In this document: piece after piece, positions 13,801 through 28,800 of the stretch
How positions within the stretch are numbered: position 1 is the stretch's first letter
How the letters are laid out: every line of letters starts with the position of its first letter
From: Dasyornis broadbenti
Lineage: Eukaryota > Chordata > Aves > Passeriformes > Dasyornithidae
Assembly (NCBI GenBank): GCA_013397935.1
Contig: VZRN01000634.1
Location: 1,800,563-1,864,562 of the forward strand
Reading direction: 5' to 3'
Length of the DNA: 64,000 bases
The notes under the pieces: model-generated
The model's input: the letters and a program-made list of their open reading frames with translations, nothing else
Told to the model about the DNA's origin: nothing
The model's database searches: none
Translations under genes and position numbers: made by a program

Positions 13801-16800
13801 AGCAACTGTATCTTTTAAAATCATTGTTACAATTTTCGTTTTTCTCAGGGCTGAAGTGTAGATAAGTTTCCTGAAAACTGAACTCTAATGATACTGAAGT
13901 ACTGCTACAAAAACCCCTTTCCCTCAATATATTAAAGAAAGCAAAGACAAAAGGGTCCTTAGTCTTGCCTTATGCTTTATCTTACCATTTGTTAGACGGC
14001 AAAGAATCTTGTGCATTTGATAAACCTGGGGTTATGTAACAGAAGACCTAAAGAACCCTCTAAAGCCTTTGCCCTCTGCAGCACACCAGGAAAGGCAGAA
14101 AACTACCAGCACAAATACACTAAATCAGGCAGCTGGCAACATTTCACTACTGTTAACTGTCTTACTGACCACAGCCCATGCTCACAACATCCCTCCCCTT
14201 CCGAGGACACAGACATGGATACCTTAAGGACAGTTCAGCAACTTTTTGAAATGCACACTTAACTATAACCACACAGAGAGCCCTGATTTAATCAATACAA
14301 GTAAACGGGGCTAATAAAGCACAAGAAAGGACATGCACTGAAAGCATCACAATTATTGCCTGCTTACTGAAGATCTCATTTTGACACATTACTGTCCTTT
14401 CTTCCCCCCAGTTTTAGGAGCTCAGTTTTCAGAGAATATTCTTCTCTGCAGTTCACTGGGGCATCCATGAGGTTGGTAACCAATAAACATTAAAAAAAAA
14501 AAAAAAAAAAAGTAGTATCTGTCAGTAAGTTTGTTTCTGAGCACTGCAGACTGAGGCCAGAAGTCCTAACACAGGTGATGAAGTTAATGACTTTCTGCTG
14601 CCCCTTAAAGGAAAAGTCGTGCAACAAAATGCCAGGTACTGCTAATTTGAGCCTTTAATCTCCCCCAGAGCCAGAATGAAATTCCCCAGTGCTCTGCTAC
14701 CTTTATTTCAGCCGGCTGCATAATTAACCCCACAAAGATACTGTCAACACCACTGAGGCACAGATCTCTCCAGGCCCCCTCCCTGCCACAGGCTTTCCTT
14801 CCCTGTAGGAGCAATGGTAGAGCCTTTCCGGCGCTTGGAGGGCGCCGGGAGCAGCACTGCGGGGCAGCGGTACCCAGCGCCTGGCTGCTCCCGCACGGAG
14901 GATGCTGCTGAAATTCCCCCCGCGCTGCCCGATCCCAACCGCTCCGGGCAACACTCCCGCACCCTCCAGCCTTGCCCCGGTCCGGAAAGGTGCCCGTCCG
15001 GCTCGGTGCGGCCCCGTCGCTGTGCGCCGCAGCACGGCGGGCCCGAGCCTTACCGCATCCCGGGCGGCCCGCCCGCCCCGCCGCGGGCCCGCCTCCGCCA
15101 TGGCCGGGATGGGATGGGATGGATGAGGATGGGGTGCTGCGGATGGCAGCGGGTGCTGCCCCGGCTCGCCCCGCTGCCAGGGGCGCGGGCAGGCAGCGGC
15201 ACGGGCAGGCAGGCAGCCCTGCCGGCTCCCGGCTTCCAGCCCCGCTCTCCTCCCCAGCGCCGGCTTCGCTTTTAAGGTGGAATGCCAAAAATCATGCTGC
15301 AGACGCTCTTTCCTGCGAGGATTGGGCTCTCAGCTTAGCGCTTTCACCCTTCCCTTCCCCTCCTGCCGTTATCTCCAAGGTGCCTTTTCAAGCTGTTTAA
15401 CGTTTTGGAGGGAAACCAAGGAAAGATGCTCTGGCCAAAACCAGAGGCTTAACCTAGACAGTCAGGCATCACTTCCCAAAGCCAGCGTTATCCTGGTTTG
15501 CTCAGGCAATTAGAGACATACACAAAGAGTTAAAACAAAAATCTGTACAGTGTGATAGAAAAATTTTCAAGATCAGATGCACAACCGCAGAGCTGCAGTT
15601 GCATACACATATGCTGCAAAAATAGGACACGCTCTGTATTTTAAATTCAGCTTCATGGCACTCCTTTACTTCAAAATTATACAAAGATCAGAAAAAGATT
15701 TTTTTTTTTTTTTAAATTGCACCAGGGCTTATGAAGTGTGAATGGAAAGAAATCAAATTTAATTTTTTGCCCTTGCACCTCCTGAACACAGAGACAACCC
15801 TTTAGGACCAGACTCTGTCTTCAAGGCAAGATTCCCAAGTCGTAAGATTTAGTGGACATAGGTTTCTTGCTTCTCATCCCTCTTTGCACAGAGCACCTCC
15901 CCATTCTTTACATGGACCGCCCTGATACTGCAGGCAAAGTCACTTCTCCACATGGACACACGGCACATACAGGTACTCAAACAGGGTGTATGCTCAAAGA
16001 TCACACAATAACGAAATTTTCTTATTAAACACAAAATGAATGACACTTCTGTAGAAGCTACAAATTAGGATAGGATTTTTTCCCATCTGAAACTTCCAGA
16101 CTATGCAAAGCAAGTACATCATCCTTAAAGGATGTTCTTGGTACTCGCACCTGTTCAAACACTGGCAGCAGAACTGAATTTTGATGATCACTTTAAAGAA
16201 CTACTTTTTAAATGCTGCTTCTTCTCTAGTGGTATGGTAACCACACTTGCAAATTCAGTTTATAACATTCAGAAAAATCAGAACTAAAAATACTCTTAGT
16301 GTTAACTTATTCACACTGCAGAAAGGGAACCCTCTCTTCCTCATACGGGATGCTGACCAGTAAAATGCCATCAAATCCAGGCATTTTTAACACCAAGTTC
16401 AGCTGTACCAGTACTAACAATTTAAAATACTGTAAGATCTAACTTTATCAGAACCAGGTAAGTGTTTTCTGTCTCAGTACATACCCTTTAACTTCATTCT
16501 TTATCAGATGGACCAATGTCTTTAACCATCCCATGATTACATGCAGAAACAACTCAATTATACACCCAGAATATCTTCATTGATTTGTCCACATCGCATG
16601 GTCTAGTTGGAAAAGGATTTGTCTGTTGGATCCTACCTACCCATGCACCCACAAACATGACTCTTCGACAGCTGCCTGCTCTACTGTAAATCCAAGCTCT
16701 GATTCCAACAGACACAATGCAATGCAGAATTACAAAACCTTACTTGTGAGCTATGTTCAGACCAGGTATGTGCTAATGATGTGTGGCACATTAACATATG

Positions 16801-19800
16801 TACTAGATCATTTAGAGCACACGAATGCATACATACACTTTTAAAACAGATTTTTCCACCCATGCCCACATACAAATGCTTGTGAAGTCTGTTTAAAGAA
16901 CCTAACACTTTCTGTCACAAACAATTACACAGTCTCACTAATAACCAGTGTCTAGAAAGAACATATATGAAGCCAAATTTTCCACCCATCAAAAGCATAG
17001 AACATGGCACAAAACACATTTGAACCACTACAAAAGAGCATAAACCCTAGCAAATGGATCAAACAAGCAAATTAATACACAAACAGCTCATTTATCCACT
17101 CAAATTAATTACAGGGCCATAAAACAAACTACTACCTAGAGAGAAAGTAGGAGCATCACCGCTCCTGGTTCCCAGTGTTTTCTGAAAGAGATACACAGTG
17201 GGCATGGTGACTTAGCACATTAAAAGCAATTAACATTAAAGAGGACTTACTGCTATTTTTTGGAGAGTCGTTTTGACTGATGTCCATGTGTCCAATCTTC
17301 TATCCAGAATTAGGATAAATTTAGTGTCAGACTCATGTTGACTGCAAGATATAAAAATACCAATAACCAGATAATATTTTGAGGGAAGTGACTCTGTTCC
17401 CAAAAAAACCCTAACCCAAGAACACGGAATGCTAACTACATTCTGGTGTTGAGGAAATGTGACTCTGTTCCCAAAAAACCCCCAAAGAACATAGAATGCA
17501 CCCCACATTTTAGCATTTCTACAGTTCCTGAAATGCCCTTTGAGAAAATTTTCGGAGCACCTAGACTCTTTCCAGTGGTGGTTAGCAACAGGACAAGGGG
17601 CAACAGGCACAAACTGAAACACAGAGATTCCATTTAAATATGAGGAAAAATGTGTTTCTCCTGAGGGTGGCAGTTGGAACAGGCTGCCAAGAGAGGTTGT
17701 GAAATCTCCTCTGGATAATTTAAATCCCACCTGGGGCTTTTAATACCTCCAGATATTCCAGTGCAACCTGCTCCAGGTGAACCTGCTCTGGATGGGGGGT
17801 TGGACTAGCTGATCTTTAAGATCCCTTCCAACCCAAGCCATTCTCTGATTCTGTGATCTCCACAGCTCCTTGCGCACCCCAGCCTTTCTGTGATTCTGTA
17901 ATTGTGGTAGCCCACGCTTAAGCATCGCTTTTGAACGGTGTGCAAGGTGGTGGCAGCAGATTGCTGGAGAAAAGATTGCTCTTGAAACCCAAACTGGTCT
18001 TGAGAAGGACCCTGCAGAGGCCAGAGGAGCTGTGCTCCTGCCCAGCAGCTCCAGGGTGCCCAGCAGCCTCCCCGAGATGATGCCCCAAGATTCCCCTGCC
18101 TTCACTGCCCAGATCTTCCTGCCAAGCTCAGGTTAGAGCAACCAAGCGATGACTCCTGGCGTGTTTTGGGACAAGACAGCAGAGATGACACGAAGCCAGG
18201 GCAGGCCAATGCCAGCCTGGCAGAGGGAAAGGGGGAGTTGGTGCTCAAACAGGGTGTAATGGTTTCCCCGGCACGTCCTGCTGGGGAGGCAGCAATTGCT
18301 CGAAGGCGTTTTCCAACACACTCCAGTTTACTTGACAGGCACAGGCTTCCTGACATCCCTTTTAACACCCAAATCCTTTGAGTTGCTTTGAAATCCCCAG
18401 TCTGACCAAGCGAGCCAGCTGTACCGGGGGTGCCCAGTCTGGCAGGGGCCCTAACGCCCGGCTGACCTGTCTGAAATTCAAATATTCCTTTCCAGGCTAA
18501 CTGGGAACAGCTCAGCCAGGCTCCAGCTGTGACAGCACACACTCCCAGGCAGCCTGAGTTACAAACTGGAATCATGTTTGCACACAGGTACGGGCAGGCC
18601 AGCTTGTAACCAAGTCCTCACACGTGAGCGTATTTACAGGATCCTTAGGTAATATTTGCAATATTTATTTTGTCAATGCTGAAACAGGATAGCCATGTCC
18701 CATGCCAGCCTACCCGGGCGCCTCAGTGCTGGGGAGAGGCTCCCAGTACACGTGCTGGCTCCCCAGAGGTGGGTCAGGTGTCTGCACTGGGCACAGCCCT
18801 GTGCAAGCAGCCTCCTGCCAGCATCATCTCCGCTAATTCCCGTGTTTGGCAAGGCAAACACATGGTGGATTACTCAGAAGTATCACACGGCAGACAATAC
18901 TTGGCAACTTCACTATAGAAACAAAGAAAGACACTTGAAGCCAGTGCAGGAGTTTTCATTCAGTGCACATCTTGCTGCTCTGCTCTGTGGAAGCTACAAG
19001 TCTGACAAATATATTTAAAAGGAATTAGCAATTGTGCTAATAATAAATAAAATTCCCTTTGACTCATAACAACAATTGACTGAAGATGTGTAGAGGCACC
19101 CAAGTTCCAAGCTGTCCAATGGCAGATCTGTAACATCACACCCAAAGTGCAAAGGTTTCATTTGAATTTATTCAGGGGCTTTGAGGCATAGCAGAAAAGG
19201 GAAGAGAAAATGAACACCAAATTTTACATATGGGTCGTACACAGAACTTCTGCATGTAATAAAGCTGAGGTTGTGAGCATTGTGAGCATGACTTCTCAGC
19301 CAAAACCTTTTTTACTTAGAATAGTTTAGGCAACATGAGACAATTCTTAGCTCTGTTTCAGTTTACCTCTGTTCACCCTCACCATGAGCTAAGTGACTCA
19401 AGTCGGTGGTAGGAAGGCAAAAGATCCTTTGGTTTGAGGCAAAAATAAAACGCTTTGGTTTTTCAGCACACTCTAAAATTTTAAAAGGTATGTCTCTGAC
19501 CTACAAGAAATAATTCCCCAACTCCCCATGGTATTTCCCAAGAGAAAAAATCGTGTTTACACAGAACTGCTGTAATCATTAATAAAACCTGAAGAAAAAC
19601 CCCAGAATCCAAGTAATTTAGAAAAGGCAGCCAGACTGTAGTGCACTGCCAGTTAATAAAAGCCAAAGTATGCCGTTTACTCAGGACAAGGTTATACTCA
19701 GAGAGCAGCCTCTGAGCATGCTAATTTACTTTTATCAGTTCCCTCATAGAAACAAAGAATAAAGTTCCCAGCAGTCTGACAGCCTTGACACCTACTGTGG

Positions 19801-22800
19801 GAAATTTGTCATTTATTCTAGAGCCAGTGGAGAAATCTGTGACTATTTGCAACCCAGGCCTTGCAGGTTTATCAGATTTCCAAGACTGTGATGTACCTTT
19901 TAGACTGACAATAAAAATAAATCGATGCTTTCTACCAGGGCTCTGAGGGCTGTTTGTGTGCATCCAGCAGCTGAAAGATGGAGACAGATAACCAGGGCAA
20001 GGATTATGTCTCTCTGGGTGTTTCTTGTCACTTTTTTTCCCCCCTTATCCTTAACTTTGTATGTGTTGCAAGATGCACCAAACTAAAAATAAAGACCTGG
20101 GATGTTTTGCAGGACTTGAAATTGGATCCTGGAGTGTGCAGTTGTGAGATTTAGCACAGGACTGAGAGACTTCTTGTCGCTGGTGGGATCAGAGCACACC
20201 GTCACGACCTGCCCAATATCAAAATTCAGAGGTATTTATAGCCAACAGCACCCTTCACTGTGCCACTACTCTGTGTCATCAGTCACAGCTCTAAACCACT
20301 TTGTACCTCTCTTCCCAATCTAAGTGAAACAGGCAAAGCTTGTGAAAATACCAAAAAGCCGGGCAGTCAATGAATAGAATAGAATGGGATGGGATGGAAC
20401 GGAATATTTCTGTAGGAGGGAGCCTACAGTGATAATCTAGTCCAACTGCCTGACCATTTCAGGCTGACCAAAAATTAGAAGATGTTGTTAAGGGCATTGT
20501 CCAAATGCCCCCTAAACACTGACAGTTTGGGGAATCAATGACATTTCTAGTGAAACTGTTTCAGTGTTTGACATCCCCTCAGCAAATAAATGTTTCCTAA
20601 TGTCCTGTCTAAACCTGCCCTGGCACAGCTTTGAACTATTCCCACACATCCTATCACTGGATCCCAGGCAGAAGAGCTCAGCACCTTCCTCTCCACATGC
20701 CGTCCTCAGGAAGCTGCAGAGAGCAATGGAATCCCCCCTCAGCCTCCTTCTCTCCAAACCAGACACGCCCAGAGTCCGCAGCTGCTCCTCACAGGACATT
20801 CCTTCAAGCCCTTTCACCAGACTTGCTGCCCTCTGGACACATTCAAGGACGTTCACATCCTTTTAAAATTTGGCACCCAGAACCACACACAGTACTCAAG
20901 GTGATGCCACGCTAGTGCTATACACAGAGGGATTTTTTTAGTTTTCGAATTTTACTTTAATAGTAATTAAGACAGTTTTTTGGTAATAACAATCTTACAT
21001 ATATCATGACGGACTTCAATTGATTTTCAGTCTTTTCTTTAAGCTTCTACTGGAATTCTGGCTTACCTTGGAAGAGGTAAATTCTAATTGTTGTAAATAC
21101 ACTGTCGCAGTCCTCTATCCAAGCCTGGATAAAGTGCTGCTTTATCATTTCTAGGGTCTCTTTTCTGCAAATACCAGGATATGTCACACTTGCCAGTGCC
21201 TCTCCTTCAAGCACATCGCTGCAGGTGCTGCTCAACATGGCCAGCCTGAAGGCAGGCAGGGCAGCATTTTCAGTTGGACGAGCATGGAATAGAAATTGGG
21301 GACCTGCTACTTATTTTCCTTTACAGCTCTTCCACACAAGCACTTTCTGCAGCTGCCTCGTGCCCGCAGCACAGTTCCCAGGAATCCTAAAAGTTAACTT
21401 GCTTACAGGACTCACCTTCCTCCTGGCTCTGTCATTAATGCACTCGCCTTGGGGACTCAGGAGTAGCTTTCAGCATCCTTCCCTTTTATCTAACAATTAT
21501 TTCCAGGAGAAAAATGCCTCATGAAACTCAGCTTCCCAAAATACTACAAATCTGGTATCCCATGAGGTTTTCTCAGACTGATATGGGCAGAACACTACGC
21601 AGTTCCTTTGCACAGGAAAGGCACAGTGTGTGTAGTTTCGATCTGCCCCTGCACACCTACAGGTAAGGATGTGTTGGTGCACCCACATCTAACTGATATT
21701 TGAGGAAATAAAATACCTCTGGCAGATAAATATTTATCTCTTTTAGGTACTTTCTGAGCTAAAGTCTGAGCTCTAATCCCATGGTATGACGCTGCTGAGG
21801 GATGAGTACACAGGGGCATCAGAGCTGACACAGACCTACCACTCTTACCTAGGTGATGCTTTGCCCGGTCACCTGAGCCTTTCAGCTCCAAAGTGTTAGG
21901 GAGCACATGTTTTTAAGGTGATCAGATATTGGGACAGGCTGTTATGGTGGTAGGAGGAGCAGAGCAGGGTGATTAAAGTGGTTTTACTAAAACATGCTGA
22001 ACATGTTTGAATCACCAGAAAGCTTGCAGCTCTCATTAGTTTCTTGATTGAGTTTGACCCATTACAGGGACAGCAAGACTGCTCATCATGCTAATGCCAG
22101 GGTGTTTACAGTCAGATGGAATAAGAAGCCTTGGAGAAACCAGACAGAGCTGGGAAGCGCAGATACACAGACCAGGGCCGCCTGCACAGGACGAAGGACA
22201 AACCCCTCTGGCCAACACACACTTAGTAGGGTCCTGTTCCTGCTGGGCCAGTGTTCTGTGGGCCAGGAGCCCTGGAAACCTCAGAGTTCATCAAAAAGAA
22301 GACAGAGGAACCAGAGGCTGGTTTGTTTTTTTTTTTTTTTGAACAGAGGTGCCTAACACTCCATACTTCTTTCAAAGCAGTTGCCAACGGAAAGCTCCCA
22401 TCTGGCTGCTGTAAACCTGCTCTCCCTGCAGGAAGAAATTTGCCAAAACAGGTATTATTCAAGAAAATTAAGAATTCCAGGTAACTGAGTCATCAGGATC
22501 AGCAGCAAGAAATAGGAGGGCCATTGATCTAAGTATACAGCCCTGTATGAGGCACAGGCAGACTGTCAGCAGCTTAACCCTGAGACACAGGCAGGTAATG
22601 GGAGCTGCTGCTCACTGCTGAACCATCACCTGTCACAGGGACCCCAGATGCTTTGTTCCTGTAATTAGTCTCTTCCTCTGGTTTCATTTCTCTTTTTCCA
22701 CAGTAATGACTCTCTATTTGTACACGTCAAAACATTATTTTGCAGTGGTATGGCATATTTAAGTGGTGACACATGCCAAAGCTTGAGGAAAGCTTGTTAA

Positions 22801-25800
22801 TTAGAAACTTAATAAACTAAATGTGTGATACATTCCAGCTGACAAGTCACAGGGATGATGTCCACATCTTACTCCGCAGTTCCTGGCACATTAAATACCC
22901 CACGTGGACACCGTAAGGGCTTGCATCCATCCCTCCTTTGTGCTCTGAGAGCTGAAGGAGCCCCTCACCCCCACACATGGCATTACCCTGAAGATCCCCT
23001 GCCCAATCCAGGCAGGACCCACACCTCTGCCCATCACAGACAAGAGCTAAAAGGGAGCCTCATACCTTGGGACTGACGTTAGGTATGTTAAGACTTTAGA
23101 TACATTCTCCTCAGGCACCTCATTGAAGCGAGCGTTGTCGGGAAGGGTGATAATCCAAGCCTTATCCTTCCCTCTGCCACCTGGAAAAAAAAAAACAAGG
23201 ATGGTTCCCTGGCCGTGCTTTTGAGGAGGGCCAGCAGCAAAGCCCAGGTGCGCCACTCAGGTCAGAAAACACACTGCTATTGGCAGAGAAGTTTTTTCAC
23301 ATCACCAGGGTAGCAAAACAAAGCCAAATCCTGCCTCTGAGTGCAAGCACAACACACAAGTGCAGGTGGTAGAAACAAATGTATTAATTACCAGATATTT
23401 CTTTTGTTTACTGAGTGTACTTTACACAAGACAAAAGAAATCAGAACTAAAAGGGCAAATAAACACACTAGTCTGGAGTCTACAGAAATACATTTCAAAG
23501 CAGAGCGCTTCTTAATGCGTTGAGTGTTGGGAGGTAAGAATGTTTTACAGTATGGCATAAGACTGAAAACTAATCTGCTCTTTCAAACTGCTTCAATGTT
23601 TTATTAACAGCATTTCTAGTGGCACTGGATACTACCCGTGTGCAGTATCATTCTGACAAACAGCAAAGAAGTTTGTCTGGAGTGTTTAATTACCACAGAA
23701 AGAGAGAGACCCTGAGGAAGTTCTCCATACTCACCAGACAGAAAAGCAAACTCTTTCATCAGATCATCGCTGATGTCCTTTGCACAGATGGGTGTTGCAG
23801 TTTCTGGAGAAAGGGAAAAGCAGCAGTGAAAAAGAAAGCACAAATGCAAAGCAAACACATTTATCAATGTGTTAATGCAAAGGTGGAACTCGAATCAAAT
23901 GCAGCTTCCCTAAACTATACGTGAAATCTGTAACAAAGGATATATGGACCTAAGAGATGTTATTTCTATTGTTTCTAATGACACTAACAGGGTGAATGCC
24001 ACAAGTCAGCAACAGATGTATCCAAGTGAATGTACCAAGGGAGCACTGCCCGTGAGCTTGAGTGCCCTCCCCTCAACGGGCCGTATCCAATTAAAATTTT
24101 TATATTTTGGAGTTACAAATTCTACTCCCTATTTCACAAAGTCTGCTGGTGCTTCCCAGCCTTGGCAATGCGATGGGTTGAGGTTTCTGCTGGGAACAGC
24201 AGCATCCAAGGCTGCCACGCTGGGAACAAGGCTGGGCTTTCAGACTGTTACAGTCTTTAATTTTGAACAAATAAGCTTCTGAAATCATGCTTTCACCTGG
24301 CGTGGGGCCATAGACATTGGAGACGCTGTTGCTTTTATGTTCAGTTATTAGATTTCTTCTTAATTAAATAATGGGAGAGGCTGTTTTAATACCATATTTA
24401 ACACCATGATCATTTCAGTGGCAATGAAGCGCATCGGAACAACATACACAACTTTACCTTTCCCTAGGAGAAGGAAACAAAGACCAGACCGACTAAACAC
24501 AAGAGGAGCTTAGAGCTGGTAGACATTTTTCTGGATTATCTACAAATGGAATGACAGCTAAAAATTAAACATCCTTGCTCCTGCAAATAAATGTTTTAAA
24601 GCACATCTATACAGATTGAAGTCCTTGGGCTTTCTGATAATCAAATTTTAAACACTAATTATTTCACAGAGTTGGTCCTAGGGAATAATCTTCTGGCTGT
24701 TTTAAATCAGACAGGCTGCATACTTCAGCACACTCCAATGCAATCAATATTTATTCTATTTCCCTTTTTCCAAAAGCTTTCTGGTCACTTCTCCTTTATC
24801 TAAAGATTTTTCAGGCCTGTTCTGGGCTGTATGGTGCTGCAGCACAGCAGGCCAGATGTGCAGGAGGTGGGGGGTACTCTGCCTTCCACAGTCCCCACCA
24901 GCCACAGGCTCCTCTCTGCCCTTCTATGCACACACTGCTGGCTTTCCCTCTCGTAGATAAAAATGTGATTTTTGTTTGTTGAGTATTGAGCCTCAGGCCC
25001 ACTGGCATCTATAGAAACATTCTTGATTTTAACAGGCCCCAGAATTGGTCTTGGTGAGAAAGAAGTTTGTCTAGCAAAGGTATTTCAAATATTTGTATCT
25101 CATTCAACTGCTTCACCCAACTTGAGGACAAAGCAGCAGCAAGAGATTTCTTCTCTATTTGTTGATTTGTTTTCACCAGGTCAATGGCTTCATACTGATA
25201 AAATTCACATTTAATAACTTAATGAGCTCCAACACACGAAGTAGATGATATCAAATGTGTGTCATTGAAAATGCAAGACAAAAGCCCACACTGTGCACGC
25301 ATTTGCCACAAATCAGTGTGGGGCTGCTCAGCAGCCTGTCTGTGTCCACAGGTAGGGGGAAGCCTGTCCCCAGAGTTCCCCCTGCCTACCCCTGGCTTTC
25401 CCCAAAATGCAGCACCAGCAAAGCCAGGCACAGTCTCGTCATGTGCTGTAACACCCCACGACTCAAGTGCTCAACAGCAACACCAAACACAGCTCCAGGT
25501 TGACAGTAAATGCAGTTTTTGTTTTGGTTCTGCACTGATATGGGAGGGATATGCCAGTTAATTGAGGCTGATCAGGAAACAGGCCAGAGAAAGGAGGTTA
25601 ACCTTTGCATGGTCAAAATAAACCACTTAATAAAAAAGTTCCACAAGATATTTTCTCACTGAGAACCACCTAACAATCTGTAGGGAGGTAGTGGGAGTTT
25701 GTACCCATCCTCTGGGGAGTAGGATAATCCAACAGCGACAGAGGAGCAGGATGGCTGCCCTTTGGCAAGGTCAGGGCACAACAACAGCCTGATTGTGGTC

Positions 25801-28800
25801 TGATTAGAGCCACTCCTTGGCCAACTCATCCCTGGCACTTACTCTGTGTTGGCCACTGAACTCAACCTCCTGGGCAAATATTAGGGAAAATCAAGTGCTG
25901 GCATCAAATTCACAAGCAGGTTGCTGTGCCTGAGGCACATCAGTTGGATACTGCAATAAATCCTGTACAGAAGTGTGACCTTTGTCCTCAAATATTAATC
26001 TCTGGAGAAAGAGCAGTGAAAGGCAGTGAGGCAGCAAAGATATCAGCCTCTTAAACAAGGCTTCAGTTGATGTTCTTTAGCAAACTGGGGATCTTTTATT
26101 TAAAGGACACTCTTGGGACCGTACAGAAAAGACCCCAGGGTAGTGCCCAGTGCTGGCTCTGAACAGCACAGCCAGCCCGCCTCTCTCTTGGCACAGGGTG
26201 GAGGAAGAAGTCAAGGTTTCAACAAAGTCCACTCGTTTCTTTCAAAGCCAAAAATAGGCTTTGTGATCGTCAGCTGTCACAAAATCAAGCCTGAACTCCC
26301 CATGCTATGGCATCTCAGAGCACTTTACAAACTACACTGCTGACCCCACACAGCTGGCATGACCTCAGGTTTTAGGGTCTACTAAAAAGCAGCAGCATCT
26401 GGATGGTAAATTCTCATAACAGTGTAGTATCATTTTTACACAGGTTCTAAAATGGGCATTCATGAAATGTTGCTGCAATTATTACATTCAGAGAATCCTC
26501 TGTAGGGGGGAGATTGTTGCCATGGCACAGAGTTTTGGAGGCTGTGTGAAGCCAAGCAGGGAAAAGACAAAGGGGGAATTCAGAGCTCTCTGCCCCACTG
26601 AGAAAAGCCAGTGAGGCTCTGCAAGGAGCCCTGCTGAATCTTTCAAATCCCCATCTTTTGGTTTCCACAGACCAGAACATTTCACAGGGTCCCCTCCAGA
26701 GGAATGTATCTCGAGGCCATTGCACGGACTGCAGCTGTGAGAATGATGCTCATTGTCAGTGATCACCCCTTCTGAGGAGACACAAGCATGGAGGGACTTC
26801 AATGTATGGTGGAGGTCTGCAGTGACATCCAGAGAGGGGACAGCTCCTGTTCCAGTCCAAATCCCTCTTGTAACACTCAATTAGACTCTGAAGTGCTTTG
26901 CTTTTAGCAACTATTGTTTCCTTTCCTTCACCAAACTTCACAAGCCCGCAGCATCTGCAGGCAGCAGCTGTGTAACACATCTGCCAAGCTGACATAACAG
27001 CGCCTCATGCTCACCACACTGACCAAATATTGTCTACTGCTATGAAAAGCATTTGGAGACAGCTTTGTTGGGAAGAAAGAAGAGCAGCTTTTCATGTGGG
27101 GGTTGCTGCTGTAGTCTAGGAAACAAAAGTGAAGTAAATCAAATGAAAAGGGTAAAGGACCACAGAGTTTCTCCATGATCTGCTTGTTCTCAGCTGCTTG
27201 TCCCTTCGTACACTGAGCAAAGCAGTATTTATTTGGTATTGAGGGAACCTGCGTGCTTCCCCAGCAAGATTACACCTGGAGTAGGATCCTAATACCCATG
27301 TGACCAAATCCACCTCCCATATCTCTGTCCTGCCCAGGAACAGCATACACTGCTGTGTACAGGCAGAGCAGATGTTTACACAGCATTTGTAGGAACCGGA
27401 GCCAGTAGGGGCTGGCACCTGCCAGGTGGCACGAGGCTGAAGGAGATACCCAATGGCACGTGCACTGGAGTGTGCACTGGTGTGGCACAGAACACCACAT
27501 TGTGCTCCTCAACAAGGCCTGCTCTAGTCACCAAAAGGTTATTTATAGGATCTGGTCTGAGCAGAGAACTGACAGCCAAGATCCTCAGGCTGCTTCCTGG
27601 ATTTGAGAGTAAACTCTTTGGTAGCCAAGAGCAAATCATGTCTCCAGTGGCTTGAGTCCTCATCTGGAAACAGAACAGGCATAAGTGTCAGCAGGATTTG
27701 GTGTCAGCAAAGGGCCATGAGCATGGTTGATGACAAGAGCAGGAAAGACCCCTGCAGCCCCCATCCTTCAGGCTGATGCAGATGTCCATGTCTGTACGGG
27801 TTATGTGAAAGCTGGCACCAAAGAGCAAGTGTTAAAAACCCTATTGAACCAACTGTTGGATGGTATTGGACTAACCGGGACAGATTGTGTAAACCATGGG
27901 ACTGGTTTCTGGATACAACAGACCTGAAGGTCTTGGGATCAGCCATGAAGTCCAAAAGACAGGACTTGGTGACTTCATCACCAAGGACCTCAGGCTCAGG
28001 GATCATTTTGCCCTAGAAGTGAGTTTGCAGTGTGCTAGCTCGCAGGGGCTCACAGGTCCCCCACCCAGGACTTCTAAAGGTGCATAGCGCAGAAAAGCAG
28101 AGGGGGCTGCTAGTAATAAGAGACATTTCCACTATGTTCCACCACAGTCATCCACACAGAGCACATGGGGGTTAAAAATCTTACACTGCAATTACAACTT
28201 TATAGCTGAGGAAACAGACTCGCCACAGATTTAGACCTGTGAGGACTTTCTCCCCATGTGAGAAATACCCTGCAGTAAAGCATACCTTGCATCAGTGTCC
28301 TTCTCTCCATACTCAAGAAGTTCAGCTGCTAAAGAAACATAGATTTTGTTGTGTAAAGTGCATAAGCTGCTGTGGGACTCTCCTGCATTTGCACATGATC
28401 TCAGGTATGCTGCAGAAGCTAAATTAGTCATCATTAGTCACTTCTAACAGCACCTCTGAGCTGCACACACCCTCGTATGCACCAAAACCATATTCAGCTG
28501 TCTGTGCATCCTGCACAAACATCACACAGACCCTTGACACCAGGTGTACCTGCAGCAAAGACAAGGCACTGTTGCTGTCCAGGGCAGCGACACAGAGCAA
28601 ATTCTCCTTTAGCCATCCCAGTGTAAGAACAACAATTGCTGCTGCTGCTGCACAAAAACCCGGCACAATCAACAGTTTGTACTTCCAGATGGTGCAGCCA
28701 TTCCCCATGCCATGGGAGCAACACAAAAGACACATTGAAATATTTATGGCAGAAAGCTTCAATACCTGTGACTGCTGCAAGTCCCTCTGTCCCCACAGCC

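Larger units (their letters stand above)
11153..17250 (-). other. MCF2 intron 4
   Basis: Holds the solo LTR, the internal promoter island with its alternative first exon, a poly(A) run at 14492-14511 with AATAAA ten bases before it, and a T run near 15703. No other coding exon recognised. The retained sequence between 15300 and 17250 is AT-leaning and shows nothing further. Confidence 0.6.

Noticed and set aside
14605..15288. 227-codon open frame on the minus strand and overlapping frames on plus
   Set aside because: GC-rich CpG island lacks stop codons by composition. Only the first-exon segment at 15054-15101 has support.
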